From the NCBI GenBank assembly GCA_006226425.1, contig SBGX01000023.1, positions 71,603-135,602 of the forward strand: DNA of 64,000 nucleotides, given 5' to 3'. This DNA is from Bacteroidota bacterium. Its GTDB lineage: Bacteria > Bacteroidota > Bacteroidia > Flavobacteriales_D > Crocinitomicaceae. This document shows, piece after piece, positions 55,934-64,000 of this stretch; the first letter of the stretch is position 1, and every line of letters begins with the position of its first letter. The position numbers and the translations under genes are program-made. The notes beneath the pieces were generated by a model. That model searched no databases and was not told the origin of the DNA. It saw only the letters and a list, made by a program, of their open reading frames with translations.

Positions 55934-57091
55934 TTATCCCCGTTCAATTGTGATGGCTCTTAGGTAAAACTCTTCCAGTTGTCGGATCATTCTGGAAAGG
56001 TGATATTTGTCCTGAAGCATTTCATAGGCTTTCTCTGCCAGTTTCTGCTGATGTTCGGGAGCGAGAAGCAAACTTCTGATGGCCGTCGCATATTTAGGCA
56101 CATCATAGGGAGGAACCAGGACTCCGGAGATATTATTTTCGAGGAGTTCAGAAGGGGAAGGGACATCAAAAGCAATGATTGGTCTCTTGACAGACATGGC
56201 TTCTGCCAGGACGATTCCAAACCCTTCTGAGATCGAAGGGAGCAGGATGATATCTGAACTGGCCATGTAATCACGTGCATTTTTTTGGAAACCAGTGAAA
56301 ATGACATTGTCTTCCAGTCCTTTGTCCTGAACCATCTGTTTCAGTTCCTGTTCCAGTTCTCCCCAACCAACGAGTACCAGTTTGATCTCCGGAAATTCAT
56401 CTTTCAGAATTTCAACGGATTCAATAGCAAAACGATGTCCTTTAAAGGCGGTCAACCGTCCGACAATACACAATTGCTGGGGTCCAAATCGCAGATTGGG
56501 ATCATTTTTGAACTGATTGTCAAATTCAAAGCCATAGTAGATCAGATCAATAGCATTGGTGGGGGAAATATCCGCACCGATAAATAAATTTTGAATCCCT
56601 TTTGAAATGGCAAAACTTCGGTTCGTATTTTTTTCAGCTAAGCGGGAAATGTACCAGTATTTGTTTTTAGTCTTGTGTTTTGGATCAAAGCCAAATTTGT
56701 TGATGTACCACTCTTCATATCCGTGCTTTCCGGAAACAAGAATCATTTTTCGGTGAAAAAAACGTTTCGCAAGACTCAAGGTCAGATCGGCGTGCAACAA
56801 GTGAGAATTGATCAGGTCAAAGTGCCGACAAAGTTTGGCAATACCTTTCAGAGATTTGAGAAGGGAAAATCCTTTAATGTCAAACGAGTGATGTTTGATT
56901 GCTCGTTCATCTAATAATTTTTTGAAGGCTTCTGTTTCCTGTTGATCTACATAAAGGATGAGCATTTCCACCTGATGCCCTTTCGCTTTTAAACCAGAAA
57001 TGGCATTCAGCAAAAAGTTTTCACTCCCGGCAACTCCTCGCACGTAGGTAGCCTGTAAAATTTTCATGGATGAACCTCGAAGCTCTGTCAT
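55934..57091 (-). CDS. Glycosyltransferase, GT4 type
   Basis: A 385-residue GT-B enzyme. The N-terminal domain starts MKILQATYVRGVAGSENFLL (after a short lead from the assigned start). The C-terminal donor-binding domain has LCIVGRLTAFKGHRFAIES, VIFTGFQKNARDYMASSDI, and the E-x7-E signature in LPSISEGFGIVLAEAMSV. It is cytosolic and would add a sugar in glycan assembly. Its start overlaps the previous gene by four bases, so it belongs to the asnB operon. An internal ATG at 57067 (MKILQATYVRG) is a reasonable alternative start. Confidence 0.88.
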   Translation of the reverse strand: MTELRGSSMKILQATYVRGVAGSENFLLNAISGLKAKGHQVEMLILYVDQQETEAFKKLLDERAIKHHSFDIKGFSLLKSLKGIAKLCRHFDLINSHLLHADLTLSLAKRFFHRKMILVSGKHGYEEWYINKFGFDPKHKTKNKYWYISRLAEKNTNRSFAISKGIQNLFIGADISPTNAIDLIYYGFEFDNQFKNDPNLRFGPQQLCIVGRLTAFKGHRFAIESVEILKDEFPEIKLVLVGWGELEQELKQMVQDKGLEDNVIFTGFQKNARDYMASSDIILLPSISEGFGIVLAEAMSVKRPIIAFDVPSPSELLENNISGVLVPPYDVPKYATAIRSLLLAPEHQQKLAEKAYEMLQDKYHLSRMIRQLEEFYLRAITIERG

Positions 57092-58200
57092 CTTTTCTTT
57101 TTGCGTTTAGATGATTTTTTAAGCGTACTGGCAATGAGCCTTTTGTATTGATCGAACATCCGCAGGTTGGAGTAGTTTTTTTCGATCTTTTTTCTGGCAT
57201 TTTGTCCCATAGAGTCCCTGATCTCTTTGTGCTCAATAAGGTAGTTGATCTTTTGAGCTAATTGGGAGACGTTTTTATTCTCATAGAGCAGTCCACTTTT
57301 TTTATGTTCGATCAGGTTATTGATCCCTGCAATATTGGACCCGATGACGGGAAGTTCGCAAGACATGGCCTGAAGGATGGAAGTGGGCAGGGTTTCCCCA
57401 AAGGAAGCATGAACATATATGTCCGTGTTTCGGAACAGTTCGATAATCTGTTTTTCATTGAGCAGTCCGCATAAATCGACCTTGTCCTCCAGCTCATTTT
57501 TTCGAATGAATTCGTTGATCTCATTCCAGGTGGCTCCGTTTCCGGCGATGGTCAGTTTGGCTCCATCTACTTGTTTCATTGCCATGATCAGTGTCTTGTG
57601 ATCTTTCTGGATTGAGAAGCGCGAGATCATCGTAAGATGGATATAGTCCCGCTCCTGATTTTGATGAATTTTATTAAAAATGGCGGTTTCAATGCCATTG
57701 GGAATGATTCTGAGTTTGTGTCCGATATTCAATTTATAATTCTTCAGATAATCCCGCTTGGACTCTCTGGAAAGGAGCACTACCTTGTCGGAAAGAATTC
57801 CGGCGATGTATGAAGAAATGTTCTCCACACGACGTTTTACAACAATCGATGTATGTTCGATTCCAATGATCTTTTTTCGATACACTTTTGCGTAAATCCA
57901 GGTCGGAATAATCAAACTAATAGAGTGAAGCAGAATGACTTCTGGTTTTTTGCGACGCAATTCCTGGAACACGCGCCACCAGGAAACAAGGTCCAATCCT
58001 TTTCTCTTTTTGATATTCAAATACGGGATTTTTAATTCCTCGGAATTGTCAATATGCGATTGAAGAATGCTCTCGATCCCATAAAAAATGAGTGAATGCT
58101 TGAACTCATGTTCCAAATCGGCTTTGATACAGGAAAAAACGACGGAAGAGTGGCCTCCCAAACCTGAAAAAAGAATATGTGTTATTTTCATTTGTTCCAT
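57088..58200 (-). CDS. Glycosyltransferase, GT4 type
   Basis: A 370-residue GT-B enzyme. The acceptor domain starts ITHILFSGLGGHSSVVFSC. The donor domain has LRIIPNGIETAIF, MISRFSIQKDHKTLIMAM, VDLCGLLNEKQIIELF, and VHASFGETLPTSILQAMSCE with the E-x7-E-like pattern. The C terminus is extremely basic (KKSSKRKKKR), which may hold it to the membrane. It overlaps the upstream gene by 13 bases and the downstream gene by four, so all three glycosyltransferases are translated together. Donor and acceptor are unknown. Confidence 0.88.
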   Translation of the reverse strand: MEQMKITHILFSGLGGHSSVVFSCIKADLEHEFKHSLIFYGIESILQSHIDNSEELKIPYLNIKKRKGLDLVSWWRVFQELRRKKPEVILLHSISLIIPTWIYAKVYRKKIIGIEHTSIVVKRRVENISSYIAGILSDKVVLLSRESKRDYLKNYKLNIGHKLRIIPNGIETAIFNKIHQNQERDYIHLTMISRFSIQKDHKTLIMAMKQVDGAKLTIAGNGATWNEINEFIRKNELEDKVDLCGLLNEKQIIELFRNTDIYVHASFGETLPTSILQAMSCELPVIGSNIAGINNLIEHKKSGLLYENKNVSQLAQKINYLIEHKEIRDSMGQNARKKIEKNYSNLRMFDQYKRLIASTLKKSSKRKKKR

Positions 58201-59492
58201 AGTTTTTCCAGTGTTTGTACAATAATTTGAGACTGAGATTCCCGGGAGTAGGCCTTGATTTTATCTGAATTACCTTCGTATGGAACAGTTCCGGATTGCT
58301 CCCAGGCATCATAAAGTTTGCAAAGATGGGCCAGACATGCCTCCTGCTTGTCAAAAGATTTTCCGGCTCCAGTCTCTTCCAGTAAATTGTCCAGGACCGA
58401 GTGATCTTTGGGGACGACCAAAATATTTCTTCCCGAACCGAGGTATTCGAACATTTTTCCGGAATAAATGCCTTTATAGCCACTCCATACCGGGTAAAAC
58501 AACAGGTGGGCATTCCGGGTTTCCTGCAAGGCGATTTTTCGGTCTACAAAGCCTGTAAGGGTCAAAACTTCCGGATTGATGTTCGCTTCAATCTCCCGGG
58601 CAACGGCCTCATTGATCTTGGCTCCGATGAATTTGATTTCGATTTTTTCCGTGCCTCTTTCTTGTAAGAAGGATTGAATGGCTTGAAAGAAAAATTGTTT
58701 ATTCTGTTCCTGATACAGGGTTCCAAGACAAAGGATTGTGAATTTATCCAGTTTTTGAGGTGGATAGTCATTGTACAGGGTACTTTCATAGCCATTTTTG
58801 ACCATGATGACTTCTTTTCCGGGAGCAATGTCCTCAAATACATCCGAGAAACCTTCGCTACAGGAAAGAATTTGATCGTTTCTTTTCATCCATTTACGGA
58901 GATAGAAGCGGTGGAAGAAGAAACGAAGCGTATTTCTTTTAAGGCGATCGTTCTTATTGACCTTTAACAGATCGTTGTTCCAGACATCTCGAAAATCTGC
59001 GAGCCAGTGAAATTGATGTTTTTTCTTGAGTTTGGAAACGACTTTGATCCCGATATAAGGACCCGCCGAATTGATCACTGCATCAACTGGCTCTGTTTTC
59101 AGATAGGCATCCAAAAAAGGGAAGTAGTTCCGGTACATGTCCCGGTCAAAATCGATTTGTCCAAAACAATGAGCAGCTAATTCGATCAGGAAGCGGAGTA
59201 GTTTGCTTCCTTTGATCCATGATTTTTGACTGAGCCGATAAAGCGGATGTTGCCTGAAGGGAAGGTGAATGACCTTGTATCCTTCAGGTGCCAGTCTCGT
59301 TTGAACGGCTTGATTCGATTCCGCGAGATATTCATCCCAGTTTTTTTCCTGTCCGGTCCATTGTCGGGTGACGACGGTTACGTCATATCCGGCCTGATGC
59401 AATGCCATCGCCCACGATTTGGGACGATGCGCTGCAATGACGTTGCAGGGTTCAAAAAAGTGAGCCAGAATAATGATCTTCTTTTTCGTCAT
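58188..59492 (-). CDS. Glycosyltransferase, GT4-like, longer N-terminal domain
   Basis: A 434-residue GT-B protein starting MTKKKIIILAHFFEPCNVIA. It contains the motif AHRPKSWAMALHQAGYDVTVVT and ADFRDVWNND, then the donor domain with FTILCLGTLYQEQNKQFFF, LTLTGFVDRKIALQETRNA and YSGKMFEYLGSGRNIL, which holds the late Glu. The features (HRP/W, DFRD) place it in the group of sugar transferases seen in capsule and O-antigen loci. It overlaps asnB by four bases. Confidence 0.86.
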   Translation of the reverse strand: MTKKKIIILAHFFEPCNVIAAHRPKSWAMALHQAGYDVTVVTRQWTGQEKNWDEYLAESNQAVQTRLAPEGYKVIHLPFRQHPLYRLSQKSWIKGSKLLRFLIELAAHCFGQIDFDRDMYRNYFPFLDAYLKTEPVDAVINSAGPYIGIKVVSKLKKKHQFHWLADFRDVWNNDLLKVNKNDRLKRNTLRFFFHRFYLRKWMKRNDQILSCSEGFSDVFEDIAPGKEVIMVKNGYESTLYNDYPPQKLDKFTILCLGTLYQEQNKQFFFQAIQSFLQERGTEKIEIKFIGAKINEAVAREIEANINPEVLTLTGFVDRKIALQETRNAHLLFYPVWSGYKGIYSGKMFEYLGSGRNILVVPKDHSVLDNLLEETGAGKSFDKQEACLAHLCKLYDAWEQSGTVPYEGNSDKIKAYSRESQSQIIVQTLEKLWNK

Positions 59493-61195
59493 GATTCAAA
59501 ACACTTGATGAATTCACAGGCAATATAATTTCTCCAGCCATCCTCACAGGGAGTGTATTGGCGTTCTGTCAAAAAGTTCTTACAGGATGCTTCATCATAC
59601 AATTTATCCATCCAGGCATGTTGTGGAGCTTCATAACCTATCTTGTCCTTCCGTTCAACGATTGCATCCGGAACAATTCCCCGAATGGCATTTCTGAGCA
59701 CGTATTTGGTGGTTCCATCATGATACAATTGCTCATCAGGCAGACTGAATCCATATTCGACCAACTCATGATAGAGAAAGGGAAGTCTAACTTCCACACC
59801 AAAGGCCATTGAAACGCGGTCTGCATTGCTAAGTAGTTCCTGAAGTCGGTGAAAAGTTTCATATTTCAGGCGCTGTTTAAAGGTACGGGCATGATAAAAT
59901 GCTCCTCTAGGGTGCTTGATCAGGGCTAACAATGGGTGTGCCCAAAGCATTTTGCCAAGTGGGTACTGTTGTCCGTAAAGTTTTCGATATGCTTTTCTGG
60001 CTCTCACAAAACGCCTCCATTTCCCTTGCGCCAGATACTGCATTAACAAATAGTTCTTAAAGACAGGGTAACCGGCGAGGTATTCATCTGCTCCCTGGCC
60101 GTCCAGCACGACCTTCACTCCCTCTTCTGAAACCCGTTTCATCACAAACCAACTGGCACTGATTGAAAAGGAGCCAAAGGGGTACTCAAGGTGGTAAATC
60201 ATTTTTTGGATGTCCTGAGATACTTCCTGCGATTCCGGATAAATGTCATGGTGTTTTGTTTTGGCCTTTAGTACAACCTGATCAATCCATTGTCCTTCAT
60301 CGCGTCCCTCGGTAAATCTGGCCGAAAAGGTCTGTTGATTCGCATCCGGACCAATAATGTCCCTTACAAAACAGACGACACTGGAAGAATCCAGTCCGCC
60401 GGATAAACTAGATCCAATTGGAACGTCACTTCTCAATCGTCGTTTAAGCCCCCGTTTAAATAGTTCTCTAAATTTGAGCGCATAACCTTCGTCATGGTCG
60501 CTGGCAGCTTTTTTCTTGAGGTCAATATCGTAGTAGCGCTCAATCGTTAGATTTCCCTCCTGAATGCTGAGGTAATGCCCTTGTTCAAGAACAAAAATGT
60601 CTTCAAAGAAAGTTTCGTTTTTTCCGCTGATTAAATAGTGTAGCAGAAATTCTTCCATATTCTTTCTGGAAATTCGCTGTGGGACTCCGGCCGCAAAGAG
60701 GGCTTTTATTTCAGAGGCAAAGCAAAATCGTTCTCCATTCCAATGGTAGTGGAAGGGTTTTTCCCCAAAACGATCGCGAGCACAAAAAAGTCTTTTTTCC
60801 TGTTCGTCCCAGATGACAAAAGCAAACATTCCATCCAGTTCCTGAAGGCATGCTTCTTTTTTGGAGTCGTACATGGCCAGGAGCACTTCCGTGTCACTAG
60901 CACTTTGGAACTGGTAGCCCGCTTCCTGTAAACGCTCTTTGAGCTCCAGGTAATTGTAGATTTCTCCGTTAAAAGTGATGCTATATCGATCCTTGAAATG
61001 CATAGGTTGCGCGCCCCCTTCACTGAGGTCAATGATAGAGAGTCTTCGGTGACCAAGTCCCACCTGCGCATTCGGATTCAGCCATTGTCCTTCTCCGTCG
61101 GGTCCCCGGTGAACAATTCGATCCGTCATTTTTCGGATGATTTCCGGTGTCAATGACCCTGCTCTGATATCATAAATACCAGCTATGCCGCACAT
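59489..61195 (-). CDS. asnB: Asparagine synthase (glutamine-hydrolysing) of a glycan locus
   Basis: A 568-residue class II amidotransferase. Cys2 (MCGIAGIYD) is the glutaminase nucleophile, with HRGPDGEGQW and RLSIIDLSEGGAQPM in the glutaminase domain. The synthetase domain has the PP-loop SLSGGLDSSSVV near residues 260-270 and YPFGSFSISASWFVM, VLDGQGADEYLAGYP. Many such paralogues sit in exopolysaccharide operons, where they may amidate a sugar acid instead of making free asparagine. Here it leads three glycosyltransferases, so that is likely but unproven. It has a strong promoter and a 50-base leader. Confidence 0.92.
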   Translation of the reverse strand: MCGIAGIYDIRAGSLTPEIIRKMTDRIVHRGPDGEGQWLNPNAQVGLGHRRLSIIDLSEGGAQPMHFKDRYSITFNGEIYNYLELKERLQEAGYQFQSASDTEVLLAMYDSKKEACLQELDGMFAFVIWDEQEKRLFCARDRFGEKPFHYHWNGERFCFASEIKALFAAGVPQRISRKNMEEFLLHYLISGKNETFFEDIFVLEQGHYLSIQEGNLTIERYYDIDLKKKAASDHDEGYALKFRELFKRGLKRRLRSDVPIGSSLSGGLDSSSVVCFVRDIIGPDANQQTFSARFTEGRDEGQWIDQVVLKAKTKHHDIYPESQEVSQDIQKMIYHLEYPFGSFSISASWFVMKRVSEEGVKVVLDGQGADEYLAGYPVFKNYLLMQYLAQGKWRRFVRARKAYRKLYGQQYPLGKMLWAHPLLALIKHPRGAFYHARTFKQRLKYETFHRLQELLSNADRVSMAFGVEVRLPFLYHELVEYGFSLPDEQLYHDGTTKYVLRNAIRGIVPDAIVERKDKIGYEAPQHAWMDKLYDEASCKNFLTERQYTPCEDGWRNYIACEFIKCFES

Positions 61196-61251
61196 GAATG
61201 AACTGTTTTAAAAATGAGCCTGTAGTAAGGGTGATTCATAATCGATTCAGA

Positions 61252-61281
61252 CAAAAATAAGCCCTTTTATTGGTTTTCCAA
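61252..61281 (-). promoter_or_regulatory. Promoter of the asnB-glycosyltransferase operon
   Basis: Minus-strand TATTTTTG (61252-61259) with TTG (61279-61281) and a 19-base spacer: a full Bacteroidota promoter. The transcript would start near 61245. Confidence 0.75.
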
Positions 61282-61335
61282 ACCCCTTATGGAAATTGCT
61301 TGAATCGATGCTTTCCGGACATTTTCAAAAGTTGC

Positions 61336-61343
61336 TATTTTTG
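61336..61343 (+). promoter_or_regulatory. -7 element of the FkbH-ACP cassette
   Basis: TATTTTTG, 43 bases before ATG 61387. A TTG at the usual spacing is missing. It is back to back with the asnB promoter in a 191-base gap. Confidence 0.55.
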
Positions 61344-61386
61344 TAGGATTACAGCATTTTTCCGAAGACATATTTAGATCGAAGAT

Positions 61387-63120
61387 ATGAAGAACTTTAC
61401 CCAATTGAAAAAGAACCTGAAAAAGGATTTCGATGCGTTTAAAAAAATAAGAGTAGCTGTGCTGGGGGATACGGCCACCCAGTTCCTGGTTCAGGCGATC
61501 CGGGGATATGGATATGAAGAATCCATGGATCTGGAGATATTTGAAGCTGAATTCAATCAAATCGAACGACAAATACTTGATCCGTCCTCCGAACTCTATG
61601 AATTCAAGCCGGAAGTAGTCATTTTGTTTCAGTCCAGTCACAAACTCTTGGGGAAATACAATAAAAAGAAAGACGGTCATGGAACCTTTGCGGCAGATCA
61701 GTTAGAGCATTTGAATAATTTGCTCGATAACCTGGGTAATCAGTTGAACGCCAAGGTGATTTGCTATAACTTCCCGGAAATCGACGATGCTGTGTACGGC
61801 AGTTATGCCAACCAGATAGGCTCTTCGTTCCTCTATCAGCTGCGCTCGCTGAACATCAAATTGATGGAACTGGCCGAAGATCGAAACAATCTGTTTATTT
61901 GTGATATGTCCTCCATTCAGAATCGGATTGGAAAGGAGCGACTGTTTCAAGCTTCCATTTATGTGAATACGGAGATGGTACTCAGTATTGATGCACTTCC
62001 GGAAGTTGCGGCTAAAACAGTATCTATTATCGGAGCCTTCCAGGGAAAAATGAACAAATGCCTGATCATCGATTTGGATAATACCATGTGGGGAGGAGTG
62101 ATTGGAGATGATGGGATTGAAAACATCCAGATCGGGGGCCTCGGAATAGGGAAAGCCTTTACTGAATTCCAGTACTGGTTTCGCAAGTTGAAAAACCGCG
62201 GGATCATCCTGGCCATTTGTAGTAAGAATACGGAATCAGTAGCCCTGGAGCCATTTGAGAAGCATCCGGATATGGTCATCCGAAAAGATGATATTGCTGT
62301 TTTCGTGGCTAACTGGGAGAATAAAGCAGACAATATCAGGTACATTCAGGAAATTTTGAATATTGGTTTTGATTCGATGGTCTTTTTGGATGACAACCCC
62401 TTTGAACGCAACATCGTTCGGGAAAATATTCCGGGAATTACTGTTCCGGAACTTCCCGAAGACCCGGCCGAATACCTGGAATATCTGTACGGTCTAAATT
62501 TGTTTGAAACGATTTCTTATTCGGGGGCGGATGAAAAACGAACCAAACAATACCAGGTAGAAGCACAGCGAAATCAGGTGAAGAAACAATATGTGAATGA
62601 AGAAGAGTTTCTGAAAAGTTTGGAAATGATTTCGGTGGTAGAACCATTCAATAAGTTTAATACCCCTAGAGTAGCCCAGTTGTCGCAGCGCTCTAACCAG
62701 TTTAACCTCAGAACAGTTCGTTATACAGAGGCAGATGTGGAACGCATGTCTCAATCGGATGATTTTCACACCTTCACTTTCACGCTGGAGGACAAATTCG
62801 GAGATAATGGCCTGATTTGTGTGATTATTCTGAAAAAGGAGAACGAAGAAAGCTTGTTTATAGATACCTGGTTCATGAGTTGTCGTGTCCTAAAACGAGG
62901 AATGGAGAACTTTGTACTGAACACGCTGGTAGAGTATGCCCGTGAGAAGGGATTCAAGTATCTACAGGGAGAATATATCCCGACGGCCAAGAATGAAATG
63001 GTTCGGGATCATTATAGAAACCTGGGCTTTAAAGAGCAAGACGGTCGCTGGATTTTGGAGACGGCCTCCTATCAAAATAATACTACATTTGTACAAGCAA
63101 ACATGAAAATTTATGGATAA
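61387..63120 (+). CDS. HAD-IIIC family FkbH-like protein
   Basis: A 577-residue three-part protein. Residues 1-215 form an SGNH-like N-terminal domain (VAVLGDTATQFLVQAIRGYG, VVILFQSSHKLLGK). The HAD domain has IIDLDNTMWGGVIGDDG with D229, D231 and T233, then ICSKNTESV, and FLDDNPFERNIVRENIPG. The C-terminal GNAT-like region has the FkbH motif SQRSNQFNLRTVRYTE and LVEYAREKGFKYLQGEYIPT. FkbH proteins load a glyceryl unit from 1,3-bisphosphoglycerate onto an ACP in some polyketide pathways. The ACP gene here overlaps its end by eight bases, so the same carrier-loading role is likely, but for a glycan locus. All catalytic Asp residues are present. Confidence 0.9.
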   Translation: MKNFTQLKKNLKKDFDAFKKIRVAVLGDTATQFLVQAIRGYGYEESMDLEIFEAEFNQIERQILDPSSELYEFKPEVVILFQSSHKLLGKYNKKKDGHGTFAADQLEHLNNLLDNLGNQLNAKVICYNFPEIDDAVYGSYANQIGSSFLYQLRSLNIKLMELAEDRNNLFICDMSSIQNRIGKERLFQASIYVNTEMVLSIDALPEVAAKTVSIIGAFQGKMNKCLIIDLDNTMWGGVIGDDGIENIQIGGLGIGKAFTEFQYWFRKLKNRGIILAICSKNTESVALEPFEKHPDMVIRKDDIAVFVANWENKADNIRYIQEILNIGFDSMVFLDDNPFERNIVRENIPGITVPELPEDPAEYLEYLYGLNLFETISYSGADEKRTKQYQVEAQRNQVKKQYVNEEEFLKSLEMISVVEPFNKFNTPRVAQLSQRSNQFNLRTVRYTEADVERMSQSDDFHTFTFTLEDKFGDNGLICVIILKKENEESLFIDTWFMSCRVLKRGMENFVLNTLVEYAREKGFKYLQGEYIPTAKNEMVRDHYRNLGFKEQDGRWILETASYQNNTTFVQANMKIYG

Positions 63121-63349
63121 AGAGCAGGCACTCAAGGAGACGAATGAAATTTTCGTCGATATGTTTGATGATGAAGATATTGTACTTAGTTACGAGACTA
63201 CCGCTGAAGATGTGGAAGAATGGGATTCTTTGACGCATATTCAATTGGTGGTTGCGATTGAAAAACACTTTAAAGTACGCTTTACCTCCAAGGAAATCCA
63301 GAGCTGGCAGAACGTTGGAGAAATGCTGGACTGTATTTTGACAAAATAA
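63113..63349 (+). CDS. Acyl carrier protein
   Basis: A 78-residue ACP. The phosphopantetheine attachment Ser is S39 in EEWDSLTHIQLV. It is acidic with four predicted helices (for example IFVDMFDDEDIVL and QLVVAIEKHFKVRF), and differs from the housekeeping AcpP in having WDSLTH rather than GADSLD. It overlaps the FkbH gene by eight bases and is followed one base later by the MaoC-like gene. It is probably the dedicated carrier for the acyl group made by its neighbours. Confidence 0.93.
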   Translation: MDKEQALKETNEIFVDMFDDEDIVLSYETTAEDVEEWDSLTHIQLVVAIEKHFKVRFTSKEIQSWQNVGEMLDCILTK

Positions 63350-63350
63350 G

Positions 63351-63743
63351 ATGCTTTTTAAGGCAGGAGATAGCTACGAACATCAGTTTTTGGTCAGCGA
63401 GGAACTGTATAGCGGCTTCATTCACTTGTTTGAAGATCGGAATCCGCTGCATACCAACGAGGATTTTGCCCAGGGAAAGGGTTTTGAATCCAGGGTCATG
63501 CACGGAAATATCCTCAATGGTTTCCTGTCCTATTTCATTGGAGAATGTCTTCCAACAAAGGATGTCATTATCCACACACAAGAAATTCAGTATAAAAAAC
63601 CGGTCTATTTGGGAGATCAGTTGGATTTTTCTGCAACGGTGCAGGATTACTACGAATCTGTTCAGGCAGTCGTTTTTAAATATCAATTTAAGCGGGAAGG
63701 AGTTGTGTTGGCCAAAGGAAAGATACAAATCGGTTTGATATGA
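63351..63743 (+). CDS. MaoC-like hot-dog dehydratase/hydratase
   Basis: A 130-residue hot-dog protein. The catalytic pair of R-specific hydratases is present in LFEDRNPLHTNEDFA (D29 and H34), followed by the family helix GFESRVMHGNILNGFLS and the strand IQYKKPVYLGDQLDFSATV. It would add or remove water at an enoyl thioester, probably on the ACP coded just before it. It overlaps the reductase gene by four bases (ATGA). Confidence 0.9.
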   Translation: MLFKAGDSYEHQFLVSEELYSGFIHLFEDRNPLHTNEDFAQGKGFESRVMHGNILNGFLSYFIGECLPTKDVIIHTQEIQYKKPVYLGDQLDFSATVQDYYESVQAVVFKYQFKREGVVLAKGKIQIGLI

Positions 63744-64000
63744 AAGTTTTGATTACCGGTGGCGCTTCAGGACTGGGAGAAGCTTTGAGTCGGTCCTTGT
63801 CTTCAGAGCAGGATTTACAGGTGTATGCCACTTATTGTCATTCGGAAGAAAAAGCCAAAAAAATAGCATCTGAGTTTTCAAATTTGACAATGATCAAGTG
63901 CGACTTTGGAAATGCGGATGAGCTGTCATCGCTTTGTGAGCAGATTTCTGAATGGGACATTGATGTGCTGATCCACAACGCATATTCGGGTACTTTTCTG
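63740..64000 (+). CDS. Short-chain dehydrogenase/reductase, cut by window end
   Basis: Only the first 87 codons are seen. The N terminus MKVLITGGASGLGEALSRS has the TGxxxGxG NAD(P)-binding motif. The strand IKCDFGNADEL and the NNAG-equivalent IHNAYSG, as HNA, follow. The rest, including Tyr-x3-Lys, lies beyond the window. Next to an ACP and a MaoC protein, a 3-oxoacyl-ACP reductase role is likely. The start overlaps the MaoC-like stop. Confidence 0.88.
   Translation, partial: MKVLITGGASGLGEALSRSLSSEQDLQVYATYCHSEEKAKKIASEFSNLTMIKCDFGNADELSSLCEQISEWDIDVLIHNAYSGTFL

Noticed and set aside
61387-64000. Polyketide synthase locus
   Set aside because: FkbH, ACP and MaoC might suggest one, but no ketosynthase or acyltransferase is seen and a glycan operon is adjacent. 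The part beyond the edge could change this.
1-64000. CRISPR array, prophage, insertion sequence or rRNA operon
   Set aside because: I looked for spaced direct repeats, transposase or integrase motifs, phage structural genes and rRNA-like sequence and saw none.

Overview
The window is a chromosomal stretch of a Bacteroidota bacterium, probably a member of the Flavobacteriales. The evidence is internal. There are type IX secretion parts (PorD-like, PorT-like) and two secreted proteins with type A- and type B-like C-terminal sorting regions. Families largely confined to this phylum are present (DUF4293, DUF4159, TamL, OstA-like). A UbiE/MenG methyltransferase is present. Many genes are preceded by the Bacteroidota -7 element TAnnTTTG, several with TTG about 18-20 bases upstream. 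No rRNA, tRNA, CRISPR array, insertion sequence or prophage was seen. Genes are tightly packed and both strands are used.

Layout. Positions 1-5911 (+): porD (5' end cut by the window edge), recN, a large secreted glycosidase-like protein, and a tandem universal stress protein. Positions 5943-9077 (-): a RibD/DHFR-like reductase and the rpsO-pnp pair. Positions 9321-12950 (+): a Fur-family regulator, a STAS protein, purA, and an OstA-like envelope protein. Positions 12955-22186 are mostly on the minus strand: tamL (with a divergent TrmH-type methyltransferase), a COG2509-type flavoprotein, porT, ubiE, a heptose-phosphate kinase-like gene, an aminotransferase, and a stand-alone HsdR N-terminal domain. 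Positions 22262-24608 (+): holA, rsmE, DUF4159. Positions 24610-30468 (-): a 1234-residue beta-propeller sensor with a SpoIIE phosphatase output, a DUF4143-type ATPase, and panB. Positions 30581-40077: an M1 peptidase, an ABC-F ATPase with DUF4293, a VWA protein, a lipoprotein with a ferredoxin-NADP reductase-like flavoprotein, an SRPBCC protein, and a second TrmH-type methyltransferase. Positions 40161-51423 (+): mutS, a SprB-repeat adhesin-like protein, a structured gene-poor interval, valS, an alpha/beta hydrolase, and a beta-CASP nuclease.

Positions 51420-61195 (-) form a nearly gapless run. It starts from a strong promoter with asnB, then three GT4-type glycosyltransferases and a SAM methyltransferase, and continues into fahA and a SpoT-type (p)ppGpp enzyme. 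fahA has its own -7 element. Divergent from it, a second run starts at 61387: a FkbH-like HAD-IIIC enzyme, an acyl carrier protein, a MaoC-like hydratase, and a short-chain reductase cut by the right edge. Together these two runs look like the start of a surface-glycan locus in which a small carrier-bound acyl group may be made for glycan decoration. That is inference from gene content.

The points most worth following are the ACP/FkbH/MaoC/SDR cassette, the 14-blade propeller-SpoIIE sensor, the hairpin-rich 437-base interval before valS, the structured leader of the adhesin gene, and the rpsO-pnp intercistronic hairpin.
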